A stretch of DNA of 7,800 nucleotides from Ornithinimicrobium sp. (GTDB taxonomy: Bacteria > Actinomycetota > Actinomycetes > Actinomycetales > Dermatophilaceae), in contig JASKZT010000204.1 in NCBI GenBank assembly GCA_030145965.1, positions 1 to 7,800 of the forward strand, written 5' to 3'. The notes under the pieces are model-generated. The model saw only the letters and a list, made by a program, of their open reading frames with translations. It ran no database searches and was not told where the DNA came from. This document shows, in pieces, positions 5,649 to 7,800 of the stretch. How positions within the stretch are numbered: the first letter of the stretch is position 1; the number at the start of each line of letters is the position of its first letter. The position numbers and the translations under genes were made by a program.

Positions 5649-6452
5649 TTACCGATAGTCGGCCGCCTCCCTGCCCCCGGACGTGCTCACGGACGCGCCG
5701 GCGGCCGTTCCCCGGCCCGGCCCACGAGGGTTGCGCCCGGGCCCGGGGCGGCGCCGGGTCGCGGCGAGCGCCACGGCCAGGACGGGGCCGGCACCGGCCT
5801 CGTGGAGGGCACGGGTGCACTCGGCCAGGGTGGCGCCGGTCGTCACCACGTCGTCCACGACGACGCACGGCTGCCCGCGCACGGCTCCCGCCGCAGCGGG
5901 TCGGACCCGGACGGCGCCGGCGAGGTTGCGGTGACGCTGGGCCGCCCCCAGCCCCGCCTGGTCGGCGACCCGGCGAGCCAGCTCGAGCGCGTCGGCGGAC
6001 CGCAGCGGGGCGGCCCCGGAGAGCGCGGCAGCGACCAGCCGGCCCACCCGGTGCTCGCCGCGCCGCCGGGTGCTCCGGCGCGCGGACGGCGCGGGCACGA
6101 CCGGGACGACGCTCCCCCGCGCGAGGGCGGTGCGGTGCGGGGGCGAGCCGGACAGCGCCGCGGCGATGACGTCGCGCAGCACCGGGGCCAGCACCGGGGT
6201 CAGGTCGGCGCGGCCGCCGTCCTTCCAGGCGACGAGGGCGGCGCGGACCTCACCCTCGTAGGCGGGGCCGGCCCACGTGTCCGGCAGCCCTGGCGGGCAC
6301 GGCGTCGGGGACCACCGCCGGGGCGCGGTCGCGACCAGGACGGCGCCGCAACCGGGGCACCAGCGCGACCCTGCCCGGCCGCACCCGGCGCACGCCGACG
6401 GCGCGGCCAGCTCGACGAGGGCGAGCACGTCCTCCCACGGGCGCCACGGCAT
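5649..6452 (-). CDS. comF: ComF family phosphoribosyltransferase
   Basis: ComF-family protein, 267 aa from the ATG at 6450-6452, cytoplasmic, with a type I PRTase fold. An N-terminal treble-clef-like zinc finger is formed by C21, C24, C32 and C35 (CAGCG and CPGC). The conserved YEGEVRAALVAWKDGGRADL block is at about 65-84. QRHRNLAGAVRV (172-183) and the PRPP-binding signature VVVDDVVTTGATL (197-209), with its acidic DD pair, complete the family pattern. The last 37 residues are Arg/Gly/Pro-rich and probably disordered. In Firmicutes and Proteobacteria ComF assists DNA uptake. In actinobacteria the gene is widespread next to hpf without known competence, so the reaction and role here are open. 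An ATG at 6477-6479 would add 9 residues, with GGAG only 2 nt before it; the later ATG places the zinc finger at the family's usual distance. The frame stays open far upstream, but that part overlaps lpqB and is not coding. Confidence 0.9.
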   Translation of the reverse strand: MPWRPWEDVLALVELAAPSACAGCGRAGSRWCPGCGAVLVATAPRRWSPTPCPPGLPDTWAGPAYEGEVRAALVAWKDGGRADLTPVLAPVLRDVIAAALSGSPPHRTALARGSVVPVVPAPSARRSTRRRGEHRVGRLVAAALSGAAPLRSADALELARRVADQAGLGAAQRHRNLAGAVRVRPAAAGAVRGQPCVVVDDVVTTGATLAECTRALHEAGAGPVLAVALAATRRRPGPGRNPRGPGRGTAAGASVSTSGGREAADYR

Positions 6453-6522
6453 ACCGCCCAGCGTGCGGCAGGAGCCCATCGCTCCGGACCCGCCCGTCCA
6501 CAGGCGCCGCGCCGGGGAGCGG

Positions 6523-6543
6523 CACGGCGGGACCGTCGCCGTG
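6523..6543 (-). terminator. Hairpin directly behind lpqB, possible terminator or attenuator
   Basis: CACGGCG (6537-6543, minus strand) and CGCCGTG (6523-6529) form a perfect 7-bp stem around a 7-nt loop. It begins one base past the lpqB TAG. No T-tract follows. It may partly terminate the mtrAB-lpqB message or stabilise its 3' end, leaving comF to readthrough or a weak promoter in the remaining 70 nt, where I see no clear -10 box. Confidence 0.4.
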
Positions 6544-6544
6544 G

Positions 6545-7800
6545 CTAGGTGCCCGGGATGATCAGCTCGTCGCCGTTGCGGGCGCCGAACCAGCCCGAGT
6601 TGCCCTCCCGGGTGTGGAAGCGGCCGTCCTCGGTGCGCACGAGCGGCACGAAGGCCGCCCCCGTCGGCACGGGGATGGTGTCGACGAGACCGGGCTGGTC
6701 GCCCAGCTCCTCGATCCACCCGCCGAGCGGGACGCGGAAGGGCACCGGGCGCTGGTCCTGCACGCGCCGCCCCGTGGCCACGATGTCGGACGTGGTCGCC
6801 CAGCGCGCGGAGTCCACCGCGACGAGCGTGGGCGCGGCGGCCATGGGCTGCGCGAGCCCGGTGGCCCGGCCCTCGGAGTCGCGCACGATGCCGGCCACGA
6901 GCAGCCGCTGGCGCGACTCGTCGTTGCCGTCGGCCAGGACGACGAGAGCGCGGGTCCCGTCCGGCGAGACGCGGAAGCCCCGGAACCGCTGCCCCTCCTG
7001 GGCCCAGGGGACGTCCACCGGCCGGGCGACCGCCGAGACGTCCTCGCCCTCGACGACCCAGACCCGCGGCCCGCCCCGGCTGCGCGCGAGACCGGCGACC
7101 CACACGGCGCCGAACGGGTCGTAGCTGGGGTCGGTCAGCGCGTCGCCGATGCCCTCGTTGACGTGCTCCCGCCCGTCGCGCCACCGCCACAGGCGGGTGC
7201 GGTCGGTCGAGACCGCCGTGAGCTCGGACAGGTCCTCGGTCACCGCGACGCCGGTCCACTCCAGGCCCAGGCGGGGCAGGTCGACCGTCGAGGTGCTGGA
7301 GGCGGGCAGGTTGCGCAGGTTGTAGAAGACGGGGTCGACCAGCGCGAAGACCTCGCCGATGCGCAGCAGGGCACGGTCGACGTCGCGCTGGACGTCGGTG
7401 TAGCCGAGGTCGCTGCCCGTGCTCACCGCGCTCTCGCCCTCGGGCAGGAGGCTGCGACCGCCGAGGCGCAGCTCGACCGCGCTGACGCCGGAGACCTGCA
7501 GCAGGGAGTGCCCGAGCTGGGCGCGCAGGTCCTGGACGCGCTCCCGGTCCTCGCCCAGGCCCTGACCCTGCAGGCTGACGGTGGCGACCTGGGTGGCGGG
7601 GTCGACCGGGACGGCGCCGACGGCCAGCCGCACGTCGGAGGACGCCCCGGTGCGGACCGCACCCTCGAGGTGGGTCGGGACCGGGGCCAGCTGGGTGCGG
7701 GCGACCGCGGTCGTCAGGCCCTCGCCGCGGGCGAGCCAGCGCACCTCGGGCACGAAGTGGTCGAGGTGCGGGTCCAGGTAGTAGACGCGGGTGGCGCGGA
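6545..7800 (-). CDS. lpqB: LpqB, MtrAB-associated lipoprotein (N-terminus outside window)
   Basis: This is the C-terminal 417 residues of LpqB, the surface lipoprotein encoded after mtrA-mtrB. In mycobacteria it interacts with the MtrB sensor kinase and affects the activity of this envelope and cell-division control system. The frame stays open to the window edge (RVYYLDPHLDHFVPEVRW reads in frame at the start), so the GTG at 7753 is internal and the signal peptide and lipobox lie upstream. The GerMN domain extends to about position 7447. The LpqB beta-propeller domain runs from about 7260 to the end, with blade motifs at LTDPSYDPFGAVWV (near 7120) and FRVSPDGTRALVVLADG (near 6975). The TAG at 6545-6547 closes the gene. 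In this order mtrB and mtrA would be expected just beyond 7800. The family call is firm from the GerMN-propeller pairing and the synteny with comF and hpf. Confidence 0.92.
   Translation of the reverse strand, partial: RATRVYYLDPHLDHFVPEVRWLARGEGLTTAVARTQLAPVPTHLEGAVRTGASSDVRLAVGAVPVDPATQVATVSLQGQGLGEDRERVQDLRAQLGHSLLQVSGVSAVELRLGGRSLLPEGESAVSTGSDLGYTDVQRDVDRALLRIGEVFALVDPVFYNLRNLPASSTSTVDLPRLGLEWTGVAVTEDLSELTAVSTDRTRLWRWRDGREHVNEGIGDALTDPSYDPFGAVWVAGLARSRGGPRVWVVEGEDVSAVARPVDVPWAQEGQRFRGFRVSPDGTRALVVLADGNDESRQRLLVAGIVRDSEGRATGLAQPMAAAPTLVAVDSARWATTSDIVATGRRVQDQRPVPFRVPLGGWIEELGDQPGLVDTIPVPTGAAFVPLVRTEDGRFHTREGNSGWFGARNGDELIIPGT

Noticed and set aside
57..6452. A DNA-uptake system formed by the secreted nuclease and ComF
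   Set aside because: No ComEA/EC, pilus or DprA-like genes are in view, and actinobacterial comF is normally found in this place without competence. The pairing alone does not support it.
6453..7259. Upstream extension of the comF frame, giving a 536-residue product
   Set aside because: The extension overlaps lpqB in another frame and is Arg/Gly/Pro-rich noise; ComF homology begins only near 6450.
1..7800. Mobile elements, CRISPR arrays, tRNA genes, phage genes or a defence island
   Set aside because: No transposase or integrase motifs, no spaced repeats and no tRNA-like cloverleaf were seen; all genes are co-oriented with uniform composition.

Overview
This window looks like chromosomal DNA from a high-GC actinobacterium. 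Codons end overwhelmingly in G or C, an lpqB gene is present, and the order lpqB-comF-hpf matches the conserved actinobacterial block mtrA-mtrB-lpqB-(x)-comF-hpf-secA. A Micrococcales-type host such as Intrasporangiaceae or Ornithinimicrobiaceae is plausible, but that is inference. All five genes lie on the minus strand, so the transcriptional order runs from 7800 down to 1.

Layout in transcription order. (1) The 3' three-quarters of lpqB (6545-7800, cut by the window edge) encodes the lipoprotein partner of the MtrB sensor kinase. (2) A ComF-type phosphoribosyltransferase with an N-terminal four-cysteine zinc finger (5649-6452) follows, after a 92-nt gap holding a GC-rich hairpin directly behind the lpqB stop. 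(3) After a 126-nt leader with a possible leaderless mini-ORF and a 10-bp direct repeat comes long-form hibernation-promoting factor (hpf, 4833-5522). It starts at an ATG preceded by GGAGGA and is closed by a 16-bp perfect-stem hairpin. (4) Next is a winged-helix HTH_42/YcaQ-like DNA glycosylase (3461-4726) with the QID catalytic motif. (5) After a 152-nt promoter-bearing gap comes a large secreted multidomain nuclease of the ExeM/NucH type (57-3308), ending at a 10-bp perfect-stem hairpin at the window edge.

The first three genes form the housekeeping part: envelope signalling (LpqB-MtrAB), a PRTase of uncertain role, and ribosome dimerisation in stationary phase. The last two act on DNA, one inside the cell (repair of alkylated or crosslinked bases) and one outside (degradation of extracellular DNA). 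They sit where secA would be expected next to hpf, and each appears to be its own transcription unit.

I see no mobile elements, CRISPR arrays, tRNA or rRNA genes. No non-coding stretch exceeds 152 nt. I found no convincing new multi-gene system. The least expected signals are the hpf leader, the palindrome in the nuclease promoter region, and the nuclease's domain and cysteine layout.
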